Assembly: GCF_048771995.1 (NCBI RefSeq)
Contig: NC_133027.1
Coordinates: 59,023,501-59,087,500, forward strand
Source: Taeniopygia guttata
Taxonomy: Eukaryota > Chordata > Aves > Passeriformes > Estrildidae
DNA: 64,000 nucleotides
Direction of reading: 5' to 3'
The stretch's first letter is position 1, and every line of letters starts with the position of its first letter. The position numbers and the translations under genes are program-made. The notes under the pieces were generated by a model that saw only the letters and a list, made by a program, of their open reading frames with translations, had not been told where the DNA came from and made no database searches. Shown one piece after another: positions 1 through 13,700 of this stretch.

Positions 1-1000
1 GAAAGGCTGGGAACAGGCTCCTTGCTCCCTGTTGTGAGTGCTGGCTGGTGGGTGATCCAGAAGTACTGGGTGGCTATGGGTAAGTTCTGCTACAGGGGCT
101 CAGGCAAAGCTCAGACCTGTATCTCCTTTCTCTCTTCTCAAAATGAGGAAGACCAATCAGTAAGCAGGAGATATTTATCCCAACTTTGTGATCCTCAACA
201 CCAGTTTTGTTCTGCTGAACACAAACAATTCCAGCAGGTTCTTGCGTTACCTAAGGAAGATGATGAACATGCTTTTTCAGTCATTGACTTGATGTGTGTT
301 GATTTTTTAAGGGAAAAAACTGACCAGCATGTGAATATTAGGCTCTCTGTAGAATGGAATTTTTTCAGAATGGTTTTTTTTTTTTTTTTTCCTGAATGAA
401 ACAGTGTTTTGGTGGGTAAGGACTGGTTTAAATGTTAAAAAAGAAATTGTGTCTGTACTATGAATTCTTCAGACCAGTCTTAATTTTAATAATGAACTCT
501 GTATAGGACAGGTACATGCATATGTTTTGAAAAAAAATTTATACTTAACGGTGAAGAACAGTTAATGGATCTGTTTGCTATCAGTTTGGCACAGTGTGGT
601 TAGCTTAATTCATTTTGTGCACTAATTCACTGCTGATACCTTTGAAAGTACCAGGTAAGAGTATGTCTACATACATGTGGTCCTGCTTTTGCGGCATGGG
701 AAAGATGCTTTGTGTATTTTGGGCTAGGAGAGAAACTACCCTGTTCTTGGCTTTGCTTGCTTGTGCCAGGATCTGGCATGAATTAATAACTGGGAACCTA
801 TCCTGTGTGACAATAAAAACCAACCAACCAAACAAACAAAAAAAACCACCCACAAACAAAAAGAAGTCCAAAAACCAAAAAGGCAGCTTGATTTTTTTTT
901 GTTTTGTTTTGTTTTTTTGTTTCCTCAAAGTTGCCTAAGACATGGGACCTTACATTTCTGCATCATCTGAAACCTGGACATCCCTCAGGCAGGCCCAGCA
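1..1000. other. Upstream intergenic DNA, no gene seen
   Basis: AT-rich sequence with a T-run near 370-392 and an A/C-rich then T-rich low-complexity tract at about 812-922. The short open frames here have no recognisable domain and no plausible splice context. In human the next gene upstream would be MTHFD1L (from memory); no trace of it is visible. Confidence 0.6.
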
Positions 1001-1140
1001 TGGCTGAGGTCCGGACGCAGCGCTGAGGGCTGCTGGCCGCGGAGCAAAGCGCCCGGGGCAGGAGGCGGCAGGAGGCCCGCGGGGGGCGAGGGGCAGCGCG
1101 GCCGGGCCGGAGTCCGTGAGGGTGCCGGCGGGTGGGCGCT

Positions 1141-1169
1141 GGTCCCGGTCGGTCCCGGTCGGTCCCGGG
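1141..1169. repeat. Three tandem copies of a 10-bp GC-rich unit
   Basis: The unit GGTCCCGGTC occurs about three times head to tail inside the AKAP12 alpha CpG island, upstream of the start codon. It is probably a polymorphic promoter microrepeat; no function is visible. Confidence 0.7.
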
Positions 1170-1623
1170 AGAACGGCGAGGGGGCCGAAGCGCTGAGTCA
1201 GCGCCGCGCTGCCGGCGCGGAGGGCCGGGGGCCGGGCGGCGCCCCCGCCCCGAAGGTGCCCGGGAGGGGCGGGGAGAGGCGGCAGCGGTGGCGGGTAGGG
1301 CGCTGCCCCCCTTGGCCGCTCCTTATCAGCCCGGTTTGATGCTGCAAGGCGTGTCCGGGGATCTGCTCATGTGATGGAGCAAGAGGCAGGCGGGCGGGGG
1401 GACCAGGGGAGGAGGTGATTTTCCTTGCTGCTCTTGCTCGCGCTTTTTTTTTTCCCTCCCCAGCCCCCCCCCTCCTTTTTTTGGTTTTTTTTTGAATTTC
1501 CCCCCTCTCGCGCCCTAAAGGAGTTTGCGGAGAGCCGGGCTCCTTCATTCCCGGCTGTGCCGCCGCCGCCGCCGCCCACCGCCAGCCCCCGCCCGCGGCT
1601 CCGCACGGCCGCGGGGCAGCGCC

Positions 1624-1761
1624 ATGGGCGCCGGCAGCTCCGCCGAGCCGGCCGCCCCGCAGGACGGGGCCGGGGCCGCCGCCGAACCCCCCAGCACTCC
1701 CCCAGAGCCGCTGCCGGCAGAAGACGCCGCGGAGCCCCAGCCACCAGCGGAGCCCGCCAAG
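1624..1761 (+). CDS. AKAP12: AKAP12 alpha exon 1 (coding part)
   Basis: The 46 codons begin MGAGSSAEPAAPQ and end PAK, followed by the donor GTAAGG at 1762, phase 0. Gly2 with Ser5/Ser6 is a classic N-myristoylation signal; in gravin alpha, myristate helps target the scaffold to membranes. The human alpha exon begins MGAGSSTEQ (recalled), which supports the start choice. The ATG lies in a good context (GCGCCATGG). The rest is Ala/Pro/Glu-rich low-complexity sequence. Confidence 0.93.
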
Positions 1762-4700
1762 GTAAGGCAGGGGCGGCGGGGAGGTGAGGGGGGGGTACGC
1801 GAGGCGGCGGCTCCCGCCGCGCCCCCGGGCCGGGGAAAGTTTCCCGCCGCGGCTGCGGCCACCTGCCGCAGCGCTGGGCACCTCCCGGGCCGGGCACGGA
1901 GCCGGGGCGCGGCGGGGCCGGGGCTGCGCCACGGCCGGCGCCGCAGTCATAAAACTCCCGCCGGCGGCAGCAGCGGCGGGGCGGGGGGCGAGGGCGGCCG
2001 CGGGGGCGCCGCCGCTTTTGTGTGCGGCCGGGGCGAGAGGAGCCGCACCCACGCGCGGCGAGGTCTGCGCCAAGGAGCCTCCTGACTGCGGTCCTGCGGC
2101 CGGATCGCCGCGGCTCCCGCGGCTCTCCGCAGCCCCCCCGCTCCATCCTCTCCCCTCCCGAGGGAGCAGGTGGGAGGCGCGTCGGGGCGCGGCTCGGCCG
2201 TGCCTTCGGCTGGGCGCCAGCCGTGCTGTGCCCCCGTTGCCGCCCCGTCCCGCACCCCGGGGCTCCGGCTCACCTGAGCCGCCGCCCCCCGCCCGCCGCC
2301 GCGGGGAAGGGGCGGCGGTGTCGGCGGCGAGGGCTGGAGCCGTGCCTTTGGTGCGGCCCGCTGTCGTACCGCATCGGGGGCAATGGGGGAGGGACTCCCG
2401 AACTCCCAGCCCGTGGGGAGCGAAGGAGCCCTAGGTGTGTGTGATTTAAAATAAAGACGTTGAAGAATTGAAAGAAATTCTTTTAAAACATGTCTGGTGT
2501 TTAAAAATAGAGTATGAATGAACCCATTTATCCCTCTGGAATAGGCGCGTTTAGGGGATTTTGGGACTGAAAGAGAGGTTATGTGCATCTGTGTGTTTAC
2601 ATAGTGTGGCATTAGGGAGTTTGTGAGGGGAGTAATAATATAATAATACCAGGTTCTGCCGAGATCTCCTTCTTTGGGCTCTTCAGAGTTTGGGTGCTCA
2701 GAGCAGGGAGACTCCGAAGTTTCTGTGACTGGTGCGTGGGTGTATTAGAGCTTGAGAACCGGTTATGACTTTGTTTCTTTGACCTTGTGGTTCAGATTTA
2801 ACTTTCAAGTTGAATTTCCCATAGTTCCTGGCTGCCATTAGACCTCCTTGTGCGTGTTTTGACAGATTTGAAAACCACATTGCGAATGAACTTTAAATTA
2901 ACTGAGTTTTTTTTTTTTTTTAACTAAATAAGCATTGGGGATTGGTGTTGGTTAACAAAATATTTAGCAGTTTTGTTGGGCGATTTTAGAATTCAGATGC
3001 TGATGTTTAGAAAAGAGGGAATTTATATTGGGCAAGCATTTGACTGTTGTGGTTGTTAAAAATTTAAGATAATTTGACTTTGAAGAAGAGATGTAATATT
3101 CATAGCCATGTTTATCCAGTTATGGGAACTAAGACCCTCTAAAAAAGAGAATCACATTAATACTGTTCTCAAGTACAGATTATTATTAATACTATGGTTT
3201 ATGTCTTTTGAGCTTCAGGAAAAATGTCTTTAGTAGATTTTTTGCCTGATTATTCAAGTGGAGCTGTTTAAAATTGGGGAAGTTCTATTACCATTTTACT
3301 GCTATAAGAAGTTTTATTACTGCTGTTCTAAAACAGCTGGTTTTGCCTTCCATTACATTGCATAAAAAGAAAAATAGGTTTTAATAAAGTTTAGTCATAC
3401 TTTTTTTGTGTCTCATTTAGTCTGTCTTACTAAAGTAACTTCATGCAGATTTGTGACAGTTTTTCATCATTATTCCTTCCAGCTCTTTGAATTTGAAAAT
3501 TACCAGGTCTTGCAGTGCCCCTAGAGAAATCTGTAAGATAGTTAATTTGTTTGTGGAAGATTGGGAATCTTTTGGAGGGTGGTCTTCCTTCTTGCATTTT
3601 CTAAATTAAAATGCTTATTATAACCCTTTTAGAAGAAAAATTTTCGGAAACTGATTTCAGTGGAATCCAACTTGAGTGCGCCTTGGCAAGGCAATGAACA
3701 AATAAACTGTTTAAACAACTAGTCTTATACAGGGTATAAAATCTCAGAAGTTGTGCTTTCTTTTGTGATGTGAAATCCTTGAAATATTTAATTAAATTTC
3801 TTTCATGACATAGTTGCATTTTTTACAAGATGAAAACCTCTTCGCCTTTTCTTCTAGAAAGGAAAAAATGTATAGTTTATTAAGCAGTTTTGTTATTCAC
3901 ATGTGACTCTTTGGCCAGGTACCAGTCCTTGGATGTCCTGGTTACCAAAAGGGAGGCTGTATATTTTGGTGTTGCTCACTTCTACAGCCCAAGGACCCTG
4001 GATAGCACTTTTCTACAGAGCAAGGGATATTTAGGAGCCTTTGGGCACTGGCTTGTGAACACAGCAGGTTAAATGTGGGCTCATGTAGCGAGTACCTCAG
4101 CTGTTGACCCAATCTTCTCAAAAGTTCCTGGTGTATTACACACAAAGCAACTCCAGAGTTTTTAGCCTGCTACAGTACTAGGACTTGAAATTGGTAGATT
4201 TCAAGTGGATCAAGTGGTGGATTTACAGATTTGTCTGTAGCAGACAAAACTTAAATTCTGGCAGTGGAGGAGCTGCTTCTTATCTTGCATAGCCACCCCA
4301 CTGTGGGAAGCCATCTCTGCAGGGAAGTGTGAGACATCCTGATGGTACTAATCCATTCAGCTGCCTGAACTGAATAAATGAATCAATTCAGATCAATGAA
4401 TTAACACCTGAGGTCCTATTGAAACCAAGGGGCAGGGTATGGTTCTACAGAAGGTTGATTTTTGTGATGGAGTTACCTCCTTGCTGTTTTAGCAGCAATG
4501 CTCTTTCCCCCCTCCTTTTCTTCCTCCCCTGTTCTTCCTTGTTTTGCTTCAGATGATGCGATGCAGTCTCACTTGGCTGTGTTATGTTCTAACCTTGCCT
4601 TTTTATAAGCAGGTCAAATTCACTAACCCTTCAGGAAACAGAAATTTATTCTTGCTGGACCATTTTCCTGATCTGTTTGTGAGTTCATTTGACTTCTACA

Positions 4701-7700
4701 TTGTAGAGGTAAGACAAGCACTTCCAGCAGGGCAGGAGGGGAAATGAAGAAACTTCTCCTGTTGGTAGCAGTGAGCTGGTGAAAACTCATTGAAACCTCA
4801 GGGGCAGACTGTTCTGAGCAGCACAGAGGCCTGAAGCTTGGCCTGAGAAGGATTTACTAGATTTCAATAGTGTCAGAAATGGGAACAAGATCCTTTTGGT
4901 CTTGAAGAAGGCCAGACAAACCTTTGATGTCTTGAGCTGACAAAAGCCATGGAGATGTCCAGTGAGGTGGTTCATATGCTCCTGCTTCCTCCCCAGAGCA
5001 CCTGCAGCTTCTCCTTTAATGCATCTGACACTGTGCGAGCTTGTTCAAGGAGCTAAGCCCCTGGAAAACTGTTCCAGTTCTTTGGCAAGGTCATTCTCTG
5101 CTGATTTTCTGAGATTCTGGGACTCAGCAGAAGCTGCAGGTACAGGGGAGCAGGCAGGATCTTGTGGCTGGAGTTGGACAAGAAGCTGGGTGACGCTTCT
5201 GTTGGTGATGGCATGTGGCTGGATTGGTTTAGGCGTCTCTATTTTGTGAGCACCTTCTCTGTTCGTAGCAGTGATGTGGCTCTCCATCCAACTTCTAATT
5301 TTGATGCAAAGCATCGAAGAGATCGAAAAAAATGCCAGTGTGGTGCCCTCCCATGGGACAGAAGGTGACTTCAAGCCATGTGGGCAACACTGGGATAGCA
5401 GTGTCTTCCTACCAACATTGCAGCTAACAGTGACAATCACGCACGTGCCACTTTTATTTTATTTGGAAGTTCAAGGCGGCAGCTTTAATACAGGTTTCTT
5501 TCTGTGGCCCTGTGGAAGGAGGGAAGCTCTGTTGGAACAGCTACCTGAAACAGTGTAGGAAAACTTCCAGAGAGAGAATCTGGAACAATACAGGCATGCT
5601 AATAAGCTATTCTTGCATCAAAATCTAGGTTTGTCAGAGATAATATTTTATTGATGGCTTGATTGATGGCTTGAAAATGTGGTGTGGTAGATTCCTGGCT
5701 TGCTGGCATGCAAGGGCCCCCACTTGAACAGCGAGTCATTCAAGCTGTTTTCAGGGTGCTTCCATTTCTGAGTAGTAACTTGATTATGCTACCTGTGTTG
5801 TAATAAGAGCAAGTGTGCTAGACAGTAAATAGTTGGAACTGCCTCCTCTAAAGGAGTTACCAGCTGAGATGTCAGTGTCTTATTGTCTGAGTGCCTGACA
5901 AATAACAACTGGGGCAGACTTACATCTGCTGTTTAAACAACTGTGTTCTGGTGAGGGAGCTGAGTCAGCCTGAAAATACTATGTTAGCAGTGGTGAAACT
6001 AAGCTTATTCAAGGAAAGTCCCTAGACTGTGTCTCTGGGAACCCCAGTTTGAGATACTTGGTCTGAGGCTGCGGAGTTCCTCTAGTTCAGCAGGATCTGA
6101 TTCCTATTAGATACTTCTTTTCCAACTGGGGACAAGAGTCTGGTACAATTCAGTGGTAAGTTTGGAGGGCTGACCATGCCTGTGGAGCGTCTGGGGTGAA
6201 AGAATAAAAATGTGTAATTGAAAAAATGCACAGTGGAAATTGGTGTCATAGCAGCACCAAAAGCATGAAATAGCCCTCTAATCATATAGGAGATAAGAGG
6301 GAGGTGGTAGAGGGAGTGGCTGGCCACTTTGGAAGCCGAGGCAATTAGCTTGTGTTTGATGTGGTAGAGGCTAAGGAGATGCAAAGAGGAGCTTCGGGAC
6401 TTTGAAAGTCCTCCAGGTTGGAAATGCAAGCCTGGGTGTGGTTGCTGAGAGGAGAGGAACGTGCTTCGTGCTCAACCCTTGTTCTGACTGGTCCTTAGAG
6501 CCTGGATAAGCTGTACCTGTGAAATGCTTCCATAAGGTGGTGTCTGAAAGAGCTGAAAGGTATGAGACCTGGGAAAGAGCTCTGTTTGTATCAGGCTTCA
6601 GAATAACAGATTGAAGGTAGTGCTTCTTTCACAGGTTGCAAAAAGAGATCATGGGGATGAATTGGGTGTAGAAACTTATGGGTGTTTTGATGTTTTGAGT
6701 GTTTTGTTTTATCCATTTGGATTTTGAGGGTAGTCATCCATAAGGAGGTGCCACAGTGAAGTGAGACTGAGAATTGGGAGAGATTAGGATAGATAAGGAG
6801 ATGAAAGGTGGAGAGAAACTTCTTGGCTTTATGCAGGAGGCAGAAATACGGTAATCAAATTCAGTATGCTGTTATGTGCCTTACAGAGGAAGGGGCTTGT
6901 GTTTTCTTCACCTGGAACTTGCAGTATGCCACAAACCTCTAATGTTTAGCTAATGCAAAACAAGACAAACTGCTGTGAACAAAGAGTTGGAATGATCCAA
7001 TTTTTTTCTTTTCCCAAGTGTTGGTGTCTGAAGATCTTTTTGATGGAGCAGCATGTACTAAAAGCAGACTCCCTGAGCACAGCAGCAGTCTTTCCCAGAG
7101 TTTCAAAATCAAACTACAGGAAAAATATTAGAGACCATTATGTTAGTTTGCTCAGTTGTTCAGACAGCTGGATCTAGCTATTTTAGTAATCTAATGTAGA
7201 ATCACTGTAGCAGGATTAACAGAATGAAGCAAAATTAACTCTGGTACGTTTGGGCCTGGTGTGAGGAATCTCTGGAATGATTTGGTCTGGTACAAGGAAT
7301 GTTGGGAATGATGGTGATTGCTGATGGGGGAAGAGGCTGGGTGCTGTGAACCCCTGCGGAACAGTGCCTGAAGGAAGCATCCACTAATGTACAGTGAGAT
7401 CAGGGACCTGCAGTTCATCCATATCTCATGCAATTTGTTGTGTTAATTTATCCATTTTCAATTTTGTGTGTGTTTAATGCGGTCTAACAGTTGGACCCGC
7501 TGCTGGATGCAAGATGGAGCAGAAGGTGCTCTTGGTTAGAGTGACATGGGCAGCAAGCCCTGTGCATTTTAGTCTCATTAGCTGGGCGTCTGCCCTTTGC
7601 TTCCATCTTTGTGGTGAATGTGAGGCAAATACGAAAAAAATATCTGGATGTACAGTAATGGTGTGACAGAAACTGGAGTGCTGCTTTGCTAATGGCCCTT

Positions 7701-10700
7701 TGTTTTGGGAATGAAGAAGCTGAAAGATCAGTGAACTGGATAACCAGTTCCCCTTGGTTTCTCCCATGTTCATGAGACAACACATCCATAAATTAATAAT
7801 CAAAGGAGTGTAATGAATGTGTGCCACAAAAAAAAACAAATGTTGGTAAACCTGCCAAATGTAATGTCTCATTACTTGTAGATAAATGCATAAAGATAAG
7901 CAGAGAGATTCCTAATACTGTTAATTTTTGTCTTTTTAAGTTTTGTTTTCACCCATCTCTTTAAACTCTGATGTTGTATTTGTCTAAGCTTTACAACTAT
8001 TCTCAATGGAATTAAGAGCACTGCTCAGCAAATTAGATATAATTGGACTAAACTGCAGTTTAGATCCCTTCAGAGAAATGAAGCAGTTAATGTGAAGGAA
8101 AACTGAAATTAGTTTCTTTTGAGGACTAATGCAGTGGGACAGACTGCACTGACCCTCAAAAAGAGCCTGAGCAACTCTTTTTAAAACACTTTTTTTTTTC
8201 TTTATTTAATATAATGATGGTGTTATGTTTTCTTTCACTTTACAAACTCCCCAAAGGTTTCTTCTCCTTTGCACGTGTTTTAATTTGGAAAAAATACTAT
8301 TGTTTTATTAGTTTTGATTATTCGATTATTTAAAGCAGAACACTTGATTTGAAAATCTAAGTTTGCCTTCCCAAGGGCAAGAATCACATCAAACTCTTCC
8401 CCAAGAGACTGGGGTAAAAAGGTAGGGTTATATTGCAGGTCTGGTCAGATTTGAAAATGTTGAGGTTTTCCATGTATTTACATTTTTTACTCAGTTGTGA
8501 CAGATGGATCCTGTTTCCAAAACTGAACTTATGTACAGAGTGAACAGGGATTATAATTAAACTGTCTGGTTGTAAAAACTGCTTATAGTCTTACACTTAG
8601 TGATGTTTTATATTTAATTTTGGTTTTCATACTGGAAGGTATTGTAGATTTAACAGATCCAAAAGATTATCTGCTAGAGCCAGTGACTTCTGAATTTTGG
8701 TCTGAAATCACAAATCTTTAGGATTATATAAAGTCACTGTTTTTCTGAATGCACCAAAACTATAGAATAAATTCAGAGCTGGGGTAAGTACTACCATTGT
8801 TAATATTTTATCATAACGGTCTGTGTGCAATTTAAAAACGAGACAAGCTGTACTGCGTTGACATGCCAAGTACCTTTGTACTCTGGTTCTTTGCAGAGTC
8901 CACTGGTGCTTATCAGGCAAATGGTTGACTCTGTACATGTGTCTATACATGGGACTGGCTTTAAAATGATGTGCTGCCCAGGGAAGGTTTGGAAAGAAAG
9001 ACAAGCAATCTTTGAATAATGTGAGGAATGCTAAGATATTCAGTGCTGTCGCCTTTCTTGTGACTTGAAAGAATTGTTGGTGGTAATTCTGAGAGTGTCA
9101 TCTTGAAATAGTCATCCATGGCTTTTTCTTCAGATAGCCTAAGTTTCCTAAGAGCCAGTCAAGTCAAGGTTCTTGTGTTTGCGGGACTAGCAGTTGTCTT
9201 TCAAGCAGTTGTCTTTCAAGAATGAATAATTAAAAGTTATTATTATTAAAAAATAATAACGGTCCTCTACCAAATTTGTACTGAAGAATCTTAAAGCCCT
9301 TTCTGAATTAGGTTGTTGTTTTCTATGTCTTGATTTTCTTGCTTGTCTTTAATCAGTTACTCCCATTCAGCTAATGCTGTGTGGAACTGCAGAGGAGCTT
9401 CACAGGGTTTACGTGCCTTTGTTTGGTAGTGTGGTGTCTTCATCCCTCCTGAGTTCCTGTGTTTTAGATTTGTGGGAAGCATGATGTGAGAAGTGGGAAT
9501 GTAATCTGAGTGTTGAGCCATTCTGTATTTCTTCTATTTAATATCTGGTCTCAGTATGTGAAAACTCTAAAGCCAAATTATTCCATCTGTGGTATTGGCA
9601 GTGGAGCAGAATGGGGTCCTTTTTCATGAGGTGGATTATGTGGCTGTGAAAGGCAGCTTTGAGAAGTGCAACAACGCCGGGTGGAAACGATTTGGCTTAA
9701 TTAAGGGCTTCTGAACTGAAAATTTGGAACCTGAATGCACACGCTTCATTGCCTGTGGAAGTGGGGTACAGCGCTTCTCCCAGATCTCACCCAGCACGTG
9801 AAAAGAATCTGATGATTAGGAGTAAAGCCCTTTCCTGGCATTTTGTTGATATGTCTGTTGATTTGAAATTCTGTTGCAGCAGGCTAATTACTAGTAAAAA
9901 TAAATAAATAGATTCCCCCATTCAGAAGGTTTATGTAGGGGAGGCTGGAAGATAATCATCAGGAATGTGGCATCTTCCTGATCCCAGTTTGGTGCCTCAG
10001 GCATGTGGTTGTTAGAGCCCATATTTCAGTGTAATGTATCTGTGGTACCTCTGATTAATTAACGGGGCTTCAGTGGCAGTATTTTGGGAGTACAGACAAA
10101 TCATCAGACAATGATACATAATTAAAGTTTGTTGTTCCACCAGGGGAACTTCAAACCTTCGTTTCAGGAATAATGGTTAATTAGTTGAAATGGTTTCTGT
10201 TGGAAGGTAATAGAATCAGTTGGAGAGCTAGTTCATTAAAGGGTAATCAATAAATTAAGGGTAATTAAGTATCTTATGACCACAACACATTCCATGCTTT
10301 TAAAATAAAAATATCCTTGTGAAAGTATATTTCTTCTTATAGGGCAAGCCAATTCAAAATCTGAAAATAATTAAAATAAGTCAAGTGTGGAAGCTGAAAA
10401 ACATATTCTTCTTTTTGCATATATTAGCAAATCTAGAAAAAATATTTCAAATGCTATAGGGCTGAATCTCAGAATTGTAAAGCTCTTTCCTCCTGTAAGA
10501 GTAGTTTCTGCCTAATAACAGAGGTGCACAAATTCTAGTTTTAATCTCAGTTTCACTGCATTTCCTCATGGGAAATCCATATGTCTTCTGCTTTCTGTCC
10601 TGAATAGTTCAGTTTCTTTGTAGTTGTATTGTTGATGATGATAAGATAAGCACATCAATAGAGGAGCAATACCAAAGGCTGTATTGTAGAGAGGATTCAT

Positions 10701-13700
10701 TCATATATCAGAGCAGTTATGCCAGACACTTTGAATGAAGAATTTCTTTCCATCAGCTATATTCACCTTATCCTGGAGTTTTCCTTCATGGAAGAAACCA
10801 ATTTCTACACAAGATTATAGGCCATTGTCTGTAAGACCTGCTTCTTCATGTATTTCATGTGGGAGAGCAGAAAGATAAATAGTCCCAGATTATGTATTTT
10901 GGGATTTTTTTGTCACAGAAGTACTTTCACTAAATTAAAGTTAAAATTGCTTGCATGTATGTATTCAAACTGAAAATGAAAGAAGAATATTCTGTGAGGG
11001 TTGAGGGGGAATCTGGCTAATACTGATATTTTCTTTTTCTTTCCTTCTCTCTTTATCTTTCCCTACTACCATCCTTCAATCAATATTTGACCACACAGGC
11101 TTTAAATGCAAGTTTACCAGTACCTGATGTTAGTGAAGACAATTTGAAGGATGATGCCTCACCAGAGGAGCCACTGCAGCTGGGAGCTGTTACAGCATCT
11201 AAGGAACCGGGTGAGCAGCAGTCAGAGGTGGCTTCACCGCTCCAAGAACCACCCAGAGAGCAAACAGAGTCTGCTGGAACAAATGGTGAGTACAAATCTG
11301 TGCTCAGTGGATGTACCACAGAGGCTTGTGTGCTAAATGGGATGAGAAGTAGAAACAGGGCTCAACTAGTTGTCTGCTACTGAACAGGTATTACTCAGGT
11401 GATCTGTTGTTGCTCAGGTGCTTCTTGGGCAGTGTTTTGTGGGAGATGTTTTCTCTGTAGGAGTTCATATGACAAATGGCTTGTGCATTGAAGATGTTGG
11501 TGTCAGTGATGGAGATCCACCTGTTAGGAACAGCTCAATTTCTACTTCTCGTTTTAGTGCCTGCTGCTAATCCGTTGGTTTTCCCTTGATTAAAGTTTCC
11601 TTTCCTACAGCTTTTAATTGGATTTACACTGGGACCACAAAATCTTTCTCATGTAGACATCCCAGTGTGTTCTGTCTTAGGAATGTCTCCCTTGCCTTGC
11701 TGCGCAGTCATGAATGTGCTGCTCTTTCTCCTGTGTGATCTGGCAGCCCACCTCTCCTGCTCTCATCAGCCTCTTCTTGCTTCCATCTGTTCCTGTTCAC
11801 AGGCGTGTGTTGAGAGACCTGCTTCCGCGGTCCAGCTGCCTGCTGACTTTTTGGCAGGATGGCAAGAGGGAGGGCTGGTTTTCAATCAGAGCAGGCATCT
11901 AATGCTGGTGGTGGTGAGCTGGGAAGGGATGGTGACAGGGTAGGAGGCACTGTCTTCAGTATCAGCCTGTAGAGTGCCTTAAAGCATGTGTGTAATCCAT
12001 GGTGTACTCTAGAGTTTATATCCTGGTAAAAGCAATTCTTTGTCACATCTTTAGATTAATTGCCATAATGCTGTTATCCCAGTAGAAGGCTACCATACCT
12101 TACCCAGAGCTTTTTGTGCCTTTTTTTTAATTATACCAGTAGGGACTTCTGACACTATAATAATGGAATACAATTTGTTTTATCTTTCATGAAACTTCAG
12201 TTCTCTAAAATTTTACTCTTAAGTGGATAGGGATGAGGAGAGCATAGTTGCTAAACAGAGTCGTAAAGGAGGAAAAAATACTTGATGTTTGGAAATAGTA
12301 GCAGAAGATTTTGTGTTGATATTCAGCTTCTTGATCAGGTAAAAGAAAAGGCTGTTAAAAGGGCATGAGTTTCAAGTTAATAGTCAATGATTGTAATTAT
12401 TTTTGAATAATCTTGGATTGTAGTTTCAGTTGTAGAGAAATCACATTCCTAGGATATGTAATGAAGAGGTGAGAAGCTTCCTCTGAGTGTAGGTGATAAT
12501 GTGTAACCAGTTGCATGGCATGATGTGAACATACACAGCATTAGGAATTTGAGTAAACTGCCTGAAAAACCTTGGCTTTGTTCTGAGCATCCTCTCTCCT
12601 ATTGGGTGATATTCCTATTCAGTGGAGTCAAGTCTACATGGTAGCATTGAATGGGAAAACAGTACCATGCATTTGCTCCTGAAGTGAAAAATCCCTTTGT
12701 GAAGGTGATGCAGCATGTATTTACTGGTAAGGATAGATGAAAGTGACATTATCTATAGAGACAATTAAAACTTGCCCAGTTGGGCACTGAAAAGAGTTCT
12801 TCAAGTAAAGGTTTTGTTCAGATGTTTTTGTCCATTCCTCTGGACCTTAGAGAATCTGGTCCACCTCGTCTGTCCTTAGGCAGACGAATAAAGGTGGAGA
12901 AGAGGTATGTCTTGGTTGCTTCATGCAGACAAATCTTTCCACATAGAAAAATGTTCCATTTTAGTGCTACGCTAAATGTTCTCCACTCATTGTTTATTTC
13001 ACCTTGCTTGCAAGTCTAAACTAGGAAATAAAGCATTGTGGCACCAAGCACTGAAACAACTCAAGTGTTTGCCTACAGTAGTGTTTATGATTAAAGGTTT
13101 TTTGGTTTGGTTGGTTCTCATCATCATTATTTGAATCTTGCATTCAGAAGACTACTTGAGAGATGACCTATACTCATTAAAGTTGCCACTATAAAATTAA
13201 ATTTACCAAATACTCTGGTAAATTGGCTGGGAAGTTGGCTCTGACATCAGAGAGATGAAGGCTCCGAAGTATCATCAGAACTTTGGAGATATTCAACATA
13301 ATCAGTTGTAATCAAAATAGAAACTCTCTTGCTATTATAGGAGGACACCTGTATTAGATACTGAGCCTTTACATTTTATTTTATTATATTGCATTCCTTT
13401 TTTACTATCAGTAGGAACATTAAATTATTATAATACGAGTATATGGAGTAACACATTTATGGAACTCTTGACAGCAGAACTTGAGACAATTTATAAATAA
13501 TTAGGTTGTAGAGAATTCCAATTAAAAAACCCTCCAAACAAATGAAAACAAAACAAGCCCAAACCAACCCTGCAGTAATAGGCAGAGGAGCAAATATTTC
13601 AGTGTGGAAAAACCGAAGTGGTTTTTTTGTATGGTTTTGTTTATAAGGGACAAAATCCATGGGGCTTTTAAAGCAGCATCAGTTGAGGCTGGGTGTGGAT

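Larger units (their letters stand above)
1010..2440 (+). promoter_or_regulatory. AKAP12: CpG island, AKAP12 alpha promoter and first exon
   Basis: Composition changes abruptly near 1010 from AT-rich to very GC- and CpG-rich, and returns to AT-rich near 2440. The island encloses the alpha start codon at 1624 and the exon 1 donor at 1762. The 5'UTR part holds a T/C-rich tract at about 1440-1515. No convincing TATA box lies at a suitable distance, so the transcription start cannot be fixed from the sequence; it should be upstream of 1624. The many long open frames across this block, on both strands, are what stop-poor GC-rich DNA gives by chance. Confidence 0.8.

Noticed and set aside
1198-2612. 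Long open frames on both strands in the first CpG island (up to 291 codons)
   Set aside because: They are Ala/Pro/Arg/Gly-rich products of CpG-rich DNA, overlap one another in several frames, and have no domain. Only the 46-codon AKAP12 exon has support.
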